This document shows positions 46,666-57,755 of a stretch of 64,000 nt of DNA, in pieces. Made by a program: the position numbers and the translations under genes. The DNA lies in contig JAYKAV010002766.1 of NCBI GenBank assembly GCA_035582835.1, positions 3,733,237-3,797,236 on the forward strand, read 5' to 3'. Position 1 is the first letter of the stretch, and each line of letters starts with the position of its first letter. The notes under the pieces were generated by a model. The model did not search any database. It was not told the origin of the DNA and worked only from the letters and a program-made list of their open reading frames with translations. This stretch comes from Phoebastria nigripes (taxonomy: Eukaryota; Chordata; Aves; Procellariiformes; Diomedeidae).

Positions 46666-48456
46666 TTTAGATACTTTTGAATACTGATGCATACAAAGAA
46701 TAGGAAGCAGCTCTCCACCACCCCCTGCACTGTGAAAAGCACAGAGAAATATACCACTTCTCTTCATTCTCAGAGCTCAAACATGGGCGCATCAGGAGAC
46801 ATCAAGGAGTTTATAAGCACTGGTGGCAGACTATGCAAATACCCTTTCAGTGTATTCTTTACATATAATAGGTTCCACAGTCATAGCAACGCTACCAGTG
46901 CCTCTGCCACTTGTACTCAACATCTGCCTTTAAGACCTTTGTAATTCGAGGCCAGAGAAATCCACTTTCACCCAGATTCCTGTGGTGTAACAGTGACACC
47001 CAGTGACGAGTTTTACACTAACCGCCTGTGAGCATCCAGAAAAATATAATCACTCTTCTGTTTAAAGTTAAAAAGCAGAATTAGTTTGTCTATCAGTTAC
47101 ACGTTTCCTTAGCGTGCTTCCCGTGAAAGCCTGGGCAGGAGCTCGGCCTGGAAAGCAAGCTCTCTGCTGCATTCTTTGCATGAAATTCTGCATCGTTGAG
47201 AGCTCAACAGCAAAAACCCTCCCTCAGCACTATCCCTTTGTGCTGACTGAGCTGCAATAGCCTAGCAAGAAATAATATAAATGCAGAGCACATTTATTAC
47301 TATCTCAAGGAAAGTTAATACACTTTACATAAATAATTTGAACAAGGCTTGGTAAGTTGGAAGCATTTTATAAAGACCTCAAGTAAATACAGTCCCGCAC
47401 TCCATGCAACTTAAAAGGGATAGTACAGTCAGGTACTAAATATGCCTAAATGTAGAAGCATTTGGACCCAAGTCTAAATTTGGTACTCCCTTTACTCATC
47501 TAAGCACTACTCCACATTCTCAAGGTACTTCCTTACACTAACTGGACATGCATTCCCGGCTATTACAACCGCATGAACAACTACAACAAGCTTTTGTGTT
47601 CTATGATAGCAACCTTTTCTGAGCTTAAACATCTCATTTAAACATCATATCTGTGGAATAATCCTCAGGCTGTTAACAAACGTTTGACTTTACTGCATGT
47701 TAACACAGGCTATCATCATCCCATTTCTTGCTTAGTTTGAATCCCAGCAATTAGTAGTGAAATTAGAGGATAAGAATATTGAGATGCTCGTTCAATTTCA
47801 TTCTCATATAGTTAGCTCATGACTAGGCAAAGGTGGCCATGACATACATCATGACCACAGCTCACACGTTTAACCAGTGTATGCAGTTACAGCTCCTTTA
47901 TGTAAATTTCTTTAATTTAGAAGAGCAGACCAAGATCCTAATACCTAATGGGTTGCAGAGAACTGGTGACGTGAAGGGAAGAAGGAAAAAAACCAACAAC
48001 CCAAAAACAACCAATAAACAAACAAACCCCAAACACCCTGTCTCAAAAGGTACAATTATTTCTTAAATTACACATAATTATTCTTGTAAAAATATTATTA
48101 TTTCTGAGTCTAAGACATATAATTTGCAAAACAAACATCTGCTCAACTGTATTATGGTAAAAAACAAAGTAAATACGTGGGAAGCAGAGAGGCTTAAAGC
48201 AATGTGGAAAAAAACATATCAATCAAGATGTTAGTATGGACTTTTTAAAAATATTGAAGAAATGTCAGGTTGACAGAAGTGGCTGGTGCACAACAATGTT
48301 TTATAATGTCATGATTCTTACTGGTGTTTATAAACACATCATTTGTAAGGCATGTGCAAGACTGAGATGCTTCTCCTCCTGAGATTCTTCTTTGAAGAAG
48401 CCACATATAGCCTCCTCAACGTCACAACAGGTCCAAGAATGGAAATCAGAAGATGC
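46666..48456. other. Anonymous single-copy DNA before LTR C
   Basis: No recognisable gene. An A/C-rich patch of AAAC- and AAAT-type units lies at 47990-48045. The plus-strand frame at 46687-46944 (85 codons) has no visible motif. Confidence 0.5.
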
Positions 48457-49063
48457 TGTGCATAGGGTTGACCCCAGCTGGCAGGTAAGCCCCCAACCCA
48501 GTCGCTCACTCACTCCCCCCACCCCAGGCAGGATGGGGGAGAGAATCAGAAGAGCAAAAGCAAGAAAGCTTGTGGGTCAAGATAAAGTTTAGTAAATGAA
48601 GGGGGGGAAAAAAAAAAACACAACAAACCAACACCAAAAAAACCAACCACCACCACAAAACCAAACAAAACAACCAAAAAGTGATGCAAAAGCAATCACT
48701 CACCACCAGCAGACTGATGCCCAGCCAGTCCCTGAGGAACAACTAACTTTGGAAAAACTTCACCCCATCCCACCAGAGTTACTGCTGAGCATGACGTTAT
48801 ATGGTATGGAGTATCTCTTCGGTCAATTCAAGTCAGCTGTCCTGGCTGTGTCCCCTCCCAGCCTCTTGCCCACCCCCAGCCTACTTGCTGTGAGGGGCAC
48901 ATTGACAAACAGAGAAGGGTTTGACACTGTGCAAGCGCTCTTCAGCAATAGCTAAAATGTTGGTATGTTATCAACGCTGTTTTGGTCACCAGTCTAAAAC
49001 ACAGCACCATACAGGTTGCTATGAAGAAAAAATTAACTCCATCCCAGCCAAACCCAGTACACA
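48457..49063 (-). mobile_element. Solo LTR C (same family as A and B), minus strand, decayed
   Basis: It starts near TGTGCATAGGGTTGACCCC and ends at CCAAACCCAGTACACA on the plus strand. It matches LTR A in order: GGGGGAGAGAATCAGAAGAG, CTGAGCATGACGTTATATGG, CAGCTGTCCTGGCTGTGTCC, CTGCTTTAGACTGG-type words and TTAACTCCATCCCAGCC. It is clearly older: the TATA and ATTAAA positions are both mutated (the latter reads AGTAAA on the plus strand). A long G7-A11 stretch followed by A/C-rich sequence (48601-48680) has replaced part of the R region. No target duplication can be defined. It is a solo LTR without retroviral genes. Confidence 0.9.
48601..48680 (+). repeat. G/A then AC-rich low-complexity insert in LTR C
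   Basis: G7, then about A11, then irregular units of ACAAC, ACCAA and CCACCA. LTRs A and B have no such sequence here, so the stretch is an expansion or insertion private to this copy, at a point where the related LTRs carry A/G-rich sequence. Confidence 0.8.
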
Positions 49064-49342
49064 CTGGTAAAGGAAAACTTGGGGGGGTGAGGGGGGGATA
49101 GAGAAAAAAACCCACAAGCCTTCTCTCCTAAGCTCTCCAAAAAGTATTGATGGTTTTATTTACTTATTTAAACATACCAAGCAGGATCAAGATAAAATGA
49201 CGCAAAACAGCCTCTGCTCTGCTGGCTGAACAGCCCCTTCCATTGTAGGTCCTGAAATCTTTTTCCTTCTCTCTGACAAAGCCTCTGGAGCAGTTTGTTT
49301 AATTCTCTACACACGTTACTAAGAGATATTTTACTCTGCATC

Positions 49343-49390
49343 ACAGTGCTGTACAGTGAGTACAGTACAGTGCTGTAAAGTGAGCACATA
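49343..49390 (+). repeat. 24-bp tandem repeat, two copies
   Basis: ACAGTGCTGTACAGTGAG at 49343-49360 recurs as ACAGTGCTGTAAAGTGAG at 49367-49384 with one mismatch. The unit itself is partly palindromic (GTACAGTAC, CAGTGCTG), so the region can fold back on itself. Confidence 0.85.
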
Positions 49391-49527
49391 TTTAAACATT
49401 ATTCTATTATTACAGAATATACACATAGTAGCAAGTATACTTTGCAAACAGCAGTAGTGTTAACATCTTGTACTGCACACCTACTGCACTTTTTTAATTA
49501 CTCTCATTTTTTTGCAGTTGAAAGGGG

Positions 49528-49546
49528 AAAAAAAAAAAAAAAAAAA
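49528..49546 (+). repeat. Poly(A), 19 bases
   Basis: Homopolymer after TTGAAAGGGG, with no retrocopy recognised upstream. Confidence 0.85.
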
Positions 49547-50605
49547 GACACAAAAGTCACAATAAGGATATGTCTATCAGAAAAATACCATAAGAGCCAG
49601 CAATTCCCACGGTATGAAATGGAAATGTGGTGAACAATATTCTCCGCCTATTTAGTGCATGTGCAGATGTCTACACGCAAGTGAGTATCGAGGGCCTGGC
49701 ACAACAGAAGCCTGATCTGCAACTGCACCATGTTATATACCAATAATATACCACATTACTCTATTTTCATTGCCTTTTCAAAGCTTTCAATTTCAGAACT
49801 GATTTAAGCAAATATTTTCTTACTTGAAATTACTGGTTAGATAATTTGGATGATTCGGATTAACAATTCTAAACCTATAGGTCACCTGCAGCCTCTAATT
49901 TATCTTGAATGACTGGTCACCAAAGTTAAAAAGTTAACTAAGCACAACTACTGGTCATTACCCTAACTCAGAAAAATCTTGCTCTTGGTATCTGTTTTCT
50001 GGGTTCTTTCCCCATCACGTGGTTAGCAGATACGTGTGATACATTACCATTGGACAAAGCCACGTTTTGGAAAGAAGGCAATCAAGAACAGCAGGTATCT
50101 AACTCACTATGCCTTCCTAAATTGCCCATGGGAACAGGTCTGCCACAAGATGGCAGAGGGCCAGATGAACTGTCACTGCAGAATGCAGTTAAGCAGTCCT
50201 CTCTTACACCATAATTAAAATAATTAACAAGAGCTAATGTTCTAGATGTCACTTTACTTCCCAGACCTCTTTTAGTGCTGCCTTGCAAATTACTTACTTT
50301 GTGAAAAAGCTTTGCAGAACTGTGCCCTGAATGTCCGCCTGTAAGTTTAAAACTAAACTATTCCTTCTTGATCTTTAAATAATTATAAGGGAAAGTAACA
50401 GCCAGAGCAACAACAGCTGCTAGAATATTATTTTCAAGTTGATATTAGTGAAAATTCAATTAATGTAGTACTCACAAAGAAAAGATTAAAGAGGGAGGGA
50501 AAATGCCAGACAAGCTCTGGTATTACATAGGTTAGCAAGAATAGGAAGTTCAAAGCCAAGGATGGTAAAATACCGAGAATTGAATCTCTGTATTTGTCTC
50601 TGTTA

Positions 50606-50785
50606 GTGGTCAAAAGACTGGAACAGGTTGTCCAGAAAGGCTATGGAGTCTGCATCTGTAGAGATACTCAAAACCTCACTGGACACGGTTCCTGGGAAAC
50701 CTGCTCTAGGTGACCCGCTTGAGCAAGAGGTTGGGCTAGATGATCTCGAGAAGACCCTTCCAACCTAAACGATTCTGTGAATCCT
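50606..50785 (+). mobile_element. CR1 LINE 3' tail, plus strand
   Basis: AGTGGTCAAAAGACTGGAAC, GGTTGTCCAGAAAGGCTATG, GAGATACTCAAAACCTCACT, GGACACGG, TGAGCAAGAGGTTGGGCTAG, ATGATCTCGAGAAGACCCTT, CCAACCTAAACGATTCTGTG follow the CR1 tail in order. The start lies in the last ORF2 codons, and the rest is 3' UTR. About 180 bases survive; it is moderately diverged and noncoding. Confidence 0.92.
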
Positions 50786-51754
50786 TTAAAACTCAGTGGT
50801 GTTTGGGAGCTTTAAATGAATGGCGAATAGCAAAGATGACAATATGATGTGGTAAGGATTATCCTATCCAACCTTGTGCAATTCTTATAAAGCCCAGGTG
50901 GGACTGCTGTGCCTGAGTTTGAGGAGGACAGAAACTATTTTGACTTCAGACCCACAGCAGTACTTAACAATCAAATTGGTCGAGGAGGAGTCAAGATTTC
51001 AGATTTTTTCCTGTGACGTAATCAGGTGAAGAAAAGTGACATGAAAAAGACTGTAGTTCTGGATGTGTTCTCCTTATCGTTAAGAGATCCTTGAAAGAGC
51101 TGCTTTGCACGTACAGCTATATACACGCACCCCACCCCCATTCCTTAACTCTTGTTATGCCTAAAGAAACCATAAGGTAAGATGTTAGATGAACTTAGAA
51201 AAGAGCATAAGAATTGGCAAAGGACTAGTATGAACACTCAGATATGAGTCAGGGCTACGTTTTTGGTTAAAAATCCCATACTGACAACAGGCACGTGGTC
51301 AAATATACCTACATAAGCACACCTCCTGGAGGAATTTACTCAGAGACAAACATTTCCAACATTAAGTCCTAAATTAAGATGCCGACAGAATGAAAAATGA
51401 GAATAGAAGGAATTAGGCCTGGATGATTCAGAAAGTACATATTGTCTTGCTGTCACTTGTACAATGGCTCTGGCATACCAAAACGGCCCAGGAAGCCTTA
51501 AAAAGTATTACCACAGCTGGCAAAACTTATCAATAGAGTAAATCTCTAACAAGCCCAGATTTAAGTGGCAGAATTTGGGAAGCTCCACAAACCAGAAACA
51601 TTTGTACACCTGGGTGGAGGGTGAGGGGGGGAAGGCAGGGCACATGCATGTGGGCATGCATTTATTTACTTGTTTACTACAATCAGAAAGTAAGTAGATA
51701 AGAANATGAACACTGTTAACATAAAAAGTACTCCAGTCCAGTAAATCTCTCTAG
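50786..51754. other. Single-copy DNA before LTR D
   Basis: Nothing gene-like. A G-rich segment at 51612-51640 (runs at 51612-51614, 51619-51621, 51625-51631 and 51638-51640) fits a G-quadruplex pattern with loops of 3-6 bases. A single n lies at 51705. Confidence 0.55.
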
Positions 51755-51937
51755 ATTAGTGTGATGGGTTAACCCTGGATGGATGCCAGGTGCCCACCAA
51801 GCTGCTCTATCGCTCCCCCTCTTCAACTGGATAGGGGAGAGAAAATATAACGAAAGGCTTGTGGGTCGAGACAAGGACAGGGAGATCACTGAGCAATTAC
51901 CGTCACGGGCAAACCAGACTCAACTTGGGGAAATTGA

Positions 51938-51948
51938 TTTATTTTATT
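51938..51948 (-). terminator. LTR D poly(A) signals (two overlapping AATAAA)
   Basis: On the minus strand GTAATAAAATAAATCAATTT contains AATAAA twice, at 51943-51948 and 51938-51943. This is about 180 bases before the LTR 3' border, the usual place for the R/U5 processing signal. Confidence 0.7.
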
Positions 51949-52149
51949 ACCAATCAAATCAGAGTAGGATAATGAGAAATAAAAACAAATCTTAAAACAC
52001 CTTCCCCCCATCCCTCCCTTCTTCCCAGGCTCAACTTCACTCCTGATTTCTCTACCTCTTCCCTCCGAGCAGCGCAGGGGGACAGGGAATGGGGGTTGCA
52101 GTCAGTTCATCACACATTGTCTCCACCACTCCTCCCTCCTCACACTCTT

Positions 52150-52460
52150 CCCCTGCTCCAGCATGGGCTCCCACCCACGGGAGACAGTCCTCCATGAACT
52201 TCTCCAACGTGGGTCCTTCCCACAGGCTGCAGTTCTTCACAAACTGCTCCAGCATAGGCTCCTCTCCACAGGGTCAGAGCTCCTGCCAGGAGCCTGCTCC
52301 AGCACAAGCTCTCCACGGCTGTCCTTCAGGCACATCCACCTGCTCCGGCGTGGGGCCCTCCATGGGCTGCAGGTGGGTATCTGCAGCACCATGGACCTCC
52401 ATGGGCTGCACAAGCACAGCCTGCTTCACCATGGTCTTCACCATGGGCTGCAGGGGAACC
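52150..52460 (-). repeat. Imperfect tandem array inside LTR D, period about 40 bp
   Basis: The plus-strand word CCATGGGCTGCA occurs near 52360, 52399 and 52441, with spacings of 39 and 42 bases. More degenerate units (CTCCAGCATGGGCTCC, CACAGGCTGCAG, CTCCAGCATAGGCTCC) extend the array toward 52150. Both clear spacings are multiples of three, and the copies are in frame with the open frame described next, giving repeated LQPM/VQPM words. Confidence 0.8.
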
Positions 52461-52546
52461 TCTGTTCCGGCGCCTGGAGCACCTCCTCCCCCTCCTTCTT
52501 CACTGACCTTGGTGTCTGCAGAGTTGTTTCTCTCGCACATTTTCAC
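52274..52546 (-). CDS. Small repeat-containing open frame inside LTR D, function unknown
   Basis: A 90-codon frame opens with MKMCERNNSADTKVSEEG, runs through a glycine stretch and then a short repeat (LQPM, VQPM and LQPM spaced 14 and 13 residues apart), and ends ...CAGAGSWQEL. No signal peptide, membrane segment or known domain is visible. Its start lies 43 bases downstream of the LTR's TATA-like box, so an LTR transcript would place it near the 5' end. I recall similar hypothetical proteins in predicted bird proteomes, but that is unverified memory. It may be a true LTR-encoded peptide or simply an open frame kept by GC-rich repeats. I do not assign a function. Confidence 0.3.
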   Translation of the reverse strand: MKMCERNNSADTKVSEEGGGGGAPGAGTEVPLQPMVKTMVKQAVLVQPMEVHGAADTHLQPMEGPTPEQVDVPEGQPWRACAGAGSWQEL

Positions 52547-52588
52547 TCCTCTCTTCTGGCTGCTGTTGCACAGTAGTTTTTTCCCCTT

Positions 52589-52597
52589 CTTAAATAT
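52589..52597 (-). promoter_or_regulatory. LTR D TATA-like box
   Basis: ATATTTAAG on the minus strand precedes AAGGGGAAAAAAC, within a GC-rich U3 that also has a CCAATAGAGCC word near 52680. It would start transcription near 52562, just ahead of the open frame. Confidence 0.55.
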
Positions 52598-52782
52598 GTT
52601 ATCACAGAGGCGCTACCACGGTCGCTGATGGGCTCGGCCTTGGCCAGTGGCGGGTCCGTCTTAGAGCCGGCTGGCGTTGGCTCTATTGGACACAGGGGAA
52701 GCTTCCGGCATCTTCTCACAGAAGCCACCCCTGTAGCCCCTACAGCTACCAAAACCTTGCCACGCCAACACAATACAATTAG

Positions 52783-55700
52783 GAAACCCTGTCAAGTAGC
52801 TGTCAACACCAAAGCTAGGCATGCAAATTAAATGTAAGCTCAAGGATGAAACAAAAATCTCCAGTGAATCAATAACTTCACAGTGTTTGGGCTTTGTTCC
52901 TTTTTTGAGGGGTGGGGTAAAATATTGATAAGGTTTTTAATAATTGTTGCATTTCCATTTATTAGCTCCTTAAGACACCACTATTGAGAAGATGGCATAA
53001 CAACCAGGATTAACTAAGCCAATTGACTAGTCCTTTGGAAGAGTGTCTGCAGATGCTAAAGAAGAGCTCAGGAGACAGGAACACTACGTACTTGGATAAA
53101 TTTTCCCCTAATGCTAACATAAGATTAATACTTTTGTGCGTATTCCTCCAAAACTGTGTCTTTTACAACAAATAAAGTGTGACAAAGGTTTTTAAATCTT
53201 CTTTATCTGGCAGTGAGTACTTCAAGAGATGGATATGCCATCATCATTTGCCCTGCTCACCCACACAAACACACCGCTTTTCCAGACACTACAAAGTAGT
53301 GTGCTAGTCTAGCAGTAACACATGATCTCAGTGATTAGGTGTATGACACTTAAGCGGAAGTTACTAGCATGTGTATCCTACATGATGGGCAAAACGTCCC
53401 TGGTGTCTCAGAGAAGACCAAACCTCCCACTGATAGTAACCGTTTCTCATGAGGGTNCAGAGCTAGCTTCTAGCCCTGAAGGAAAATGCCACAGGTGCTT
53501 TTCAGCCGCTGGTGGTAAAGAACAGTCACAGAGCAACAGAACAGACTAGAGCTCTAATTCAGATAGGGATGACTGGGAGGAATTGGACAAAGACCAATGA
53601 ATGGAAAGAACTTGTCTCTGCTCATAAAACATAAAGGCATCTGGGAGATGGGTCATTTTCTCAAAAATGGGCCAGGAGTTTGACAAAGCAGTGTCACTAA
53701 GCCAAGAGCTGCAAGGAGTTTGGCACTGGATCAACATACCCAGGCAGAGAGACTGCAGACACACTCACAGTGAACTCAGAAATATAATGGAATGAAGCAT
53801 TAACTAAAGCCTAAAGCACTGCCCTCCACAGGGAGGTAGTGCAATAACTGGCATGTAAATGTGTCCATGGTGGATGAAGGAAGTAGTCACAAGATCAATC
53901 AAGCAAAATTATTTGGCTCCAGAAAGCATGATTTGCATGAATAAAATAAAATTATTGCATGCTTTGGAAATTAAAGGCCTTCTTTACTTAGTGCAAAAGC
54001 TAATTATAGTTACTGGAGATGTTTGCTATTTACTCATAATAAGCACCTTGATGCAGCATAATTAAAATGACTGCCAGCTCATGGGTGTTGACATGCATTA
54101 GTAAGGACCATTTCCATGTCTGTGAACCCTTGTAAAAGAACCGCTGAGTTGAATCACACATGCAGGTTGCCCTCCTACATGCCAGAAATGCCGAACTCAC
54201 ACAGGGTTTCTACTCATACAGTGAGAAGGATGCTTCTTTACTGGATGTTCCAGAGTTGTGATCAACACAGAAAGCATTCATTGACCCACTGGCCAAACAA
54301 TATTTCAAGACCATACTCAGTGACACAGCAGTGGCAGCAGCTGTAAGCCTCCGCTCCATTGGAAGCCTGCTACCAACAGTCACCCATAGTGGGGAGGCAC
54401 GGCACCAACAGAAACAGACAAGTTCAGGTACCCCAAACAGCATAGTGATGCTGGCAGCACAAAAGGTTTGACGCCAAAATATTCAAGATCTGAGAGAGGA
54501 GGAACTCATGTTAGGCACTACCTGCTAACACTTCGTTCAAGGATTGAAGCAGCAACAAAATTTCTGTTTAGGTGCTCTGATGATTTTCCTTGCCTCATTA
54601 AGTACAATGCTTTCACAATTATTTGGCCCACATAAGCCGAGAATGTGCATCAAATTTAATTCTTTAATCATGGTCATAACAGTTACTCATTTGAGATTCT
54701 GAGATGAAAGTAAAATGAAGGAGCAGACCATCCTTTTTCCTAGAGTACAAGGATTCCTAATCTGTAGGAAGCCCATTATGAATTCTGCCTCCCTCTTTCT
54801 CTTTGTGTATTAAATAAAATCATAAATCCCTACAGACATATGCACTGGAGTTGCAGTAAAGTTCCCTTCCACAAGATCAAGAATTTTAATAAAAGACATA
54901 AATTCTGTTTCAGCCTTGTATCACAGCGGCAGCTTCTCAGTGCCCAGATCACTGCATGGTTAAAATGGAAAATGGAAAATATTCTACCGCAAACCTGTCT
55001 AGACTTCACATTAAATATCAGGCCATTGCTTCATTTTGAAGGTAGGTTTATTTTATTCTTCAATAATTTTTAGCAACTTAGAAAGTTTGCTAAAGTAAAA
55101 TGTATAGCACTTTTGGAAGGGAGTTAAGCTGTCATTTTTAAAAGCACAAGCAGCATGCCATAGGAACACTCAGGTAAGAGTCTACCTCAGACCAAACTGT
55201 AAAAGTTTGCATTACATATTGAAAACAGTAATGCAGGAGCTTTTCACCTGTAATTAGTTTTTTTTTCAAGATGTATATTTATGCACTTGCTTCCCCCCCA
55301 CCATGAATATTACAAAATAAACTACTAATCTGTACTTTCAAAATAATACTTTTCCAGAGTTTCACCACACCGTTATGAACAATGCCAGTTCACATATGAA
55401 GAATAATATAAGCAACTCTTGAGTATACAAATCCCTTTTTTAAATTCCTATAGAACAATAGCGTAAGTATCTGATGTACCATCAACTTACAAATCCAAAA
55501 GGCTGATTAAGGTTCCATAGAATTTTACTTACAGAACTCACTTTAGCCAGAAAGCATAGTATTAACAGAACTCACTCTCTCATTAGGGGGTGGGGGAAGC
55601 TGGAATGTCATCTTTCAAAATTATCCGAGTGTCAAAATAAATCCACAACTATTTTTTTCATATTTTAAACTCATAAATGATCTCATGGAATCATGTGCTT

Positions 55701-57755
55701 CTCTTTATTGTCTGGCATCATATGCCCTATCAACTGTAAAAAAATAAGAACACAACATAGTTATATCTTCATAGTGTAGTAACACAATGTTGTTTAATAA
55801 AATTATTCAGTTTTATGTGTAATTTTAGTGGTCCACCCATTTAGAATTCTGTGCAGCTAAATAAATCACAATACCTGTTAAATCAGCGCACCACATGCAA
55901 ACTGACGTTATTTTCTCACTAAAGAAAAAGGATCTTATAGTATTAAAGAAATCCTAAAAGCGGCTTTTTCCTCTCAGAGCTGTTATTAATATTATCCTAT
56001 GATTTCTTCATAGATAGCAATTTCAATGCAAAACAGAGCTTTACTTTATACATGTGGAATCTATTTCACTATACAAATTCAATGACATCAAAATCAATGA
56101 CAGCAAAAACCTCAGTTAACTAGCAATGAAGACAGAGGGGTCTCTCTTCAAATCCTGAGAATGAATGAAAGAATATTCATTAGGACATCTTTATCAAGAA
56201 CATAACATTTTCTAATATGGCTTTCAACTTTCTCACTATGCCTGGGTCTTTAACGAAATCCATTGGGAGCAGCAACACAAAAAGTTTACTAAAAGCTGCT
56301 CTACTGAACTACTGCCGATTGCACCGTGGATATGGTAGCTTACTTTTCAAAGGCAGGCTCATCACTTACAGTTTGTTATTCTACACTGGGGGCAACTGCC
56401 CCAAAGTGATAAACCTGCCCTGTGGTTTCTATAGTGCAATTCAAAATGGTGGCGCTCAACTCATTTGCCATCTTTAACTGAATAGATGGCACTGAGGATC
56501 AAATGGCAATCTCTTGAAAGCAACAGAATAATGAAATTAACCCTGGAGCTTGTTGAGCCACTGAGATCCTTTAATATATGAGCTATTTTGAAAATGCCTT
56601 TACGCCCTGCACTTAGTAAACTGAGAGAGAAACTAACTCTGAGGGTAATTTTAACTGTTTAAAACCACTGTAATACATAATTACAAGCACTGGCACAAAC
56701 AACTCATCATTCATTTTGCATTTTTCTTTGACAGTATATCTAATTCTTTTAGTTTGGTGGGTGGGAACTTTTCAATGGGATTAACACCTCTACATTGCTT
56801 TAAGCAAGGTATATGGCTGTAACATATTATTCAACACCATACATGCCTAACTTTCAAAGTAATGTTCTTATTTAGTAGCTTACATTCCATTTTAATTGAG
56901 ACACAAATTCCCTGACAGAGGCAGAACACTACACAAGTATACGCAATGCATGCGCTAAGCCAGAGTCTAGTTTACAAACATACCAATCATGCAGTTAAAA
57001 CAAATAAAGATATAACTTAAAATAATAAAGATACAAATTCTAAAGACCCAGTCACAATTAGACAATCTGCACCAGGAACATACAGTTCCAAAAGATTTAA
57101 TTTGGTATCAGAGGCATGAAAGACAAAACTATGCACTGTACATTCTCTAAATGGTTAATAATCAAGTCATTTACCTATCTACAGTGGACTAGGATAGCTA
57201 GACAACAGTACACGCCTGGTGACATATACTGCAAGTGTGACTTTATTTCTGCTAAAAGCTAATTACTTTACTGCTATCACAGGCAAAGTGTGGAAAGACA
57301 ATCACAAGTACTTAGAGAAACTGATGCTAAAGAGTCCACAAGGAACAGTGCCTTGGCTTTTTCTATCCTGTTGGATAGAGTTACTTTCAAGCCACTCCAA
57401 TCTCTGTTGGCTCCAGTCTCTTTAAAAATTACAGCTGACAATTGTTTGATCATCCATGAGCAACCAGAACTTTTCTAGTAGGAGTAGGCACTCCTATCCA
57501 AATCCACCTTGTCCCCAAAACACTTGCACTGTTAAGCAGGTGAAGGAGGCTATTAGTAATAAGGAATAATCCGTCAGAAAGTTGAATCGACATCCATATG
57601 AGAAAAATGAGAAAGAACAAACTCTAGCAGGTTAAAGGTAAAAACATAGTATGAGAAGTTAGAACACATGAGGACCAACGTAGTCAATGCATAAAAGCTA
57701 AGAGATCCTTTTTCAAACACATGAGAAGCCAAAAACCCGTTAGAGACTCATGGAA
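52783..57755. other. Anonymous AT-rich single-copy DNA
   Basis: No recognisable gene, RNA or young transposon. It contains candidate regulatory element 7 (53915-54110) and many short frames without motifs. A single n lies at 53457. Around 56510-56690 the sequence is higher in complexity but shows no specific signature. Confidence 0.5.
53915..54110. promoter_or_regulatory. Candidate conserved noncoding element 7 (octamer, homeodomain words)
   Basis: A perfect octamer ATTTGCAT (53931-53938) is followed by TTATTGCATGC, GAAATTAAAGG, CTAATTATAG (54000-54009) and GCATAATTAAAATGACTG within 150 bases. This matches the make-up of POU/SOX/homeodomain enhancers. No open frame or repeat explains the stretch. 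Inference from word density only. Confidence 0.22.

Larger units (their letters stand above)
49064..50605. other. Anonymous DNA between LTR C and a CR1 tail
   Basis: Begins with a G-rich patch (49080-49099). It contains a 24-bp imperfect tandem repeat (49343-49390) and an A19 run (49528-49546). No gene or RNA recognised. Confidence 0.5.
51760..52777 (-). mobile_element. Solo LTR D (endogenous retrovirus), 1018 bp, minus strand
   Basis: Bounded by TG...CA and a perfect ATTAG duplication. Read on the minus strand it starts TGTATTGTGTTGGCGTGG and ends GGTTAACCCATCACA. U3 is GC-rich with several CpGs. A TATA-like ATATTTAAG lies at 52589-52597, and AATAAA-type poly(A) signals lie at 51938-51948, all on the minus strand. 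Between them is an imperfect tandem array (52150-52460) and an open frame starting 43 bases after the TATA-like box. It shares no clear sequence with LTRs A-C, so it is a different family. A 5-bp duplication suits class III (ERVL-like) elements. No gag, pol or env adjoins. Intact borders and CpG content suggest it is fairly young. Confidence 0.95.
51755..52782. repeat. 5-bp target-site duplication ATTAG around LTR D
   Basis: ATTAG at 51755-51759 immediately precedes TGTGATGGG, and ATTAG at 52778-52782 immediately follows the last CA of the element. A perfect 5-bp duplication around TG...CA ends fixes the LTR borders and shows integrase-mediated insertion followed by loss of the internal region. 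Confidence 0.9.

Noticed and set aside
52089..52628. 179-codon plus-strand frame over LTR D
   Set aside because: It is antisense to the LTR, built from the same GC-rich tandem array, and lacks any promoter on that strand.
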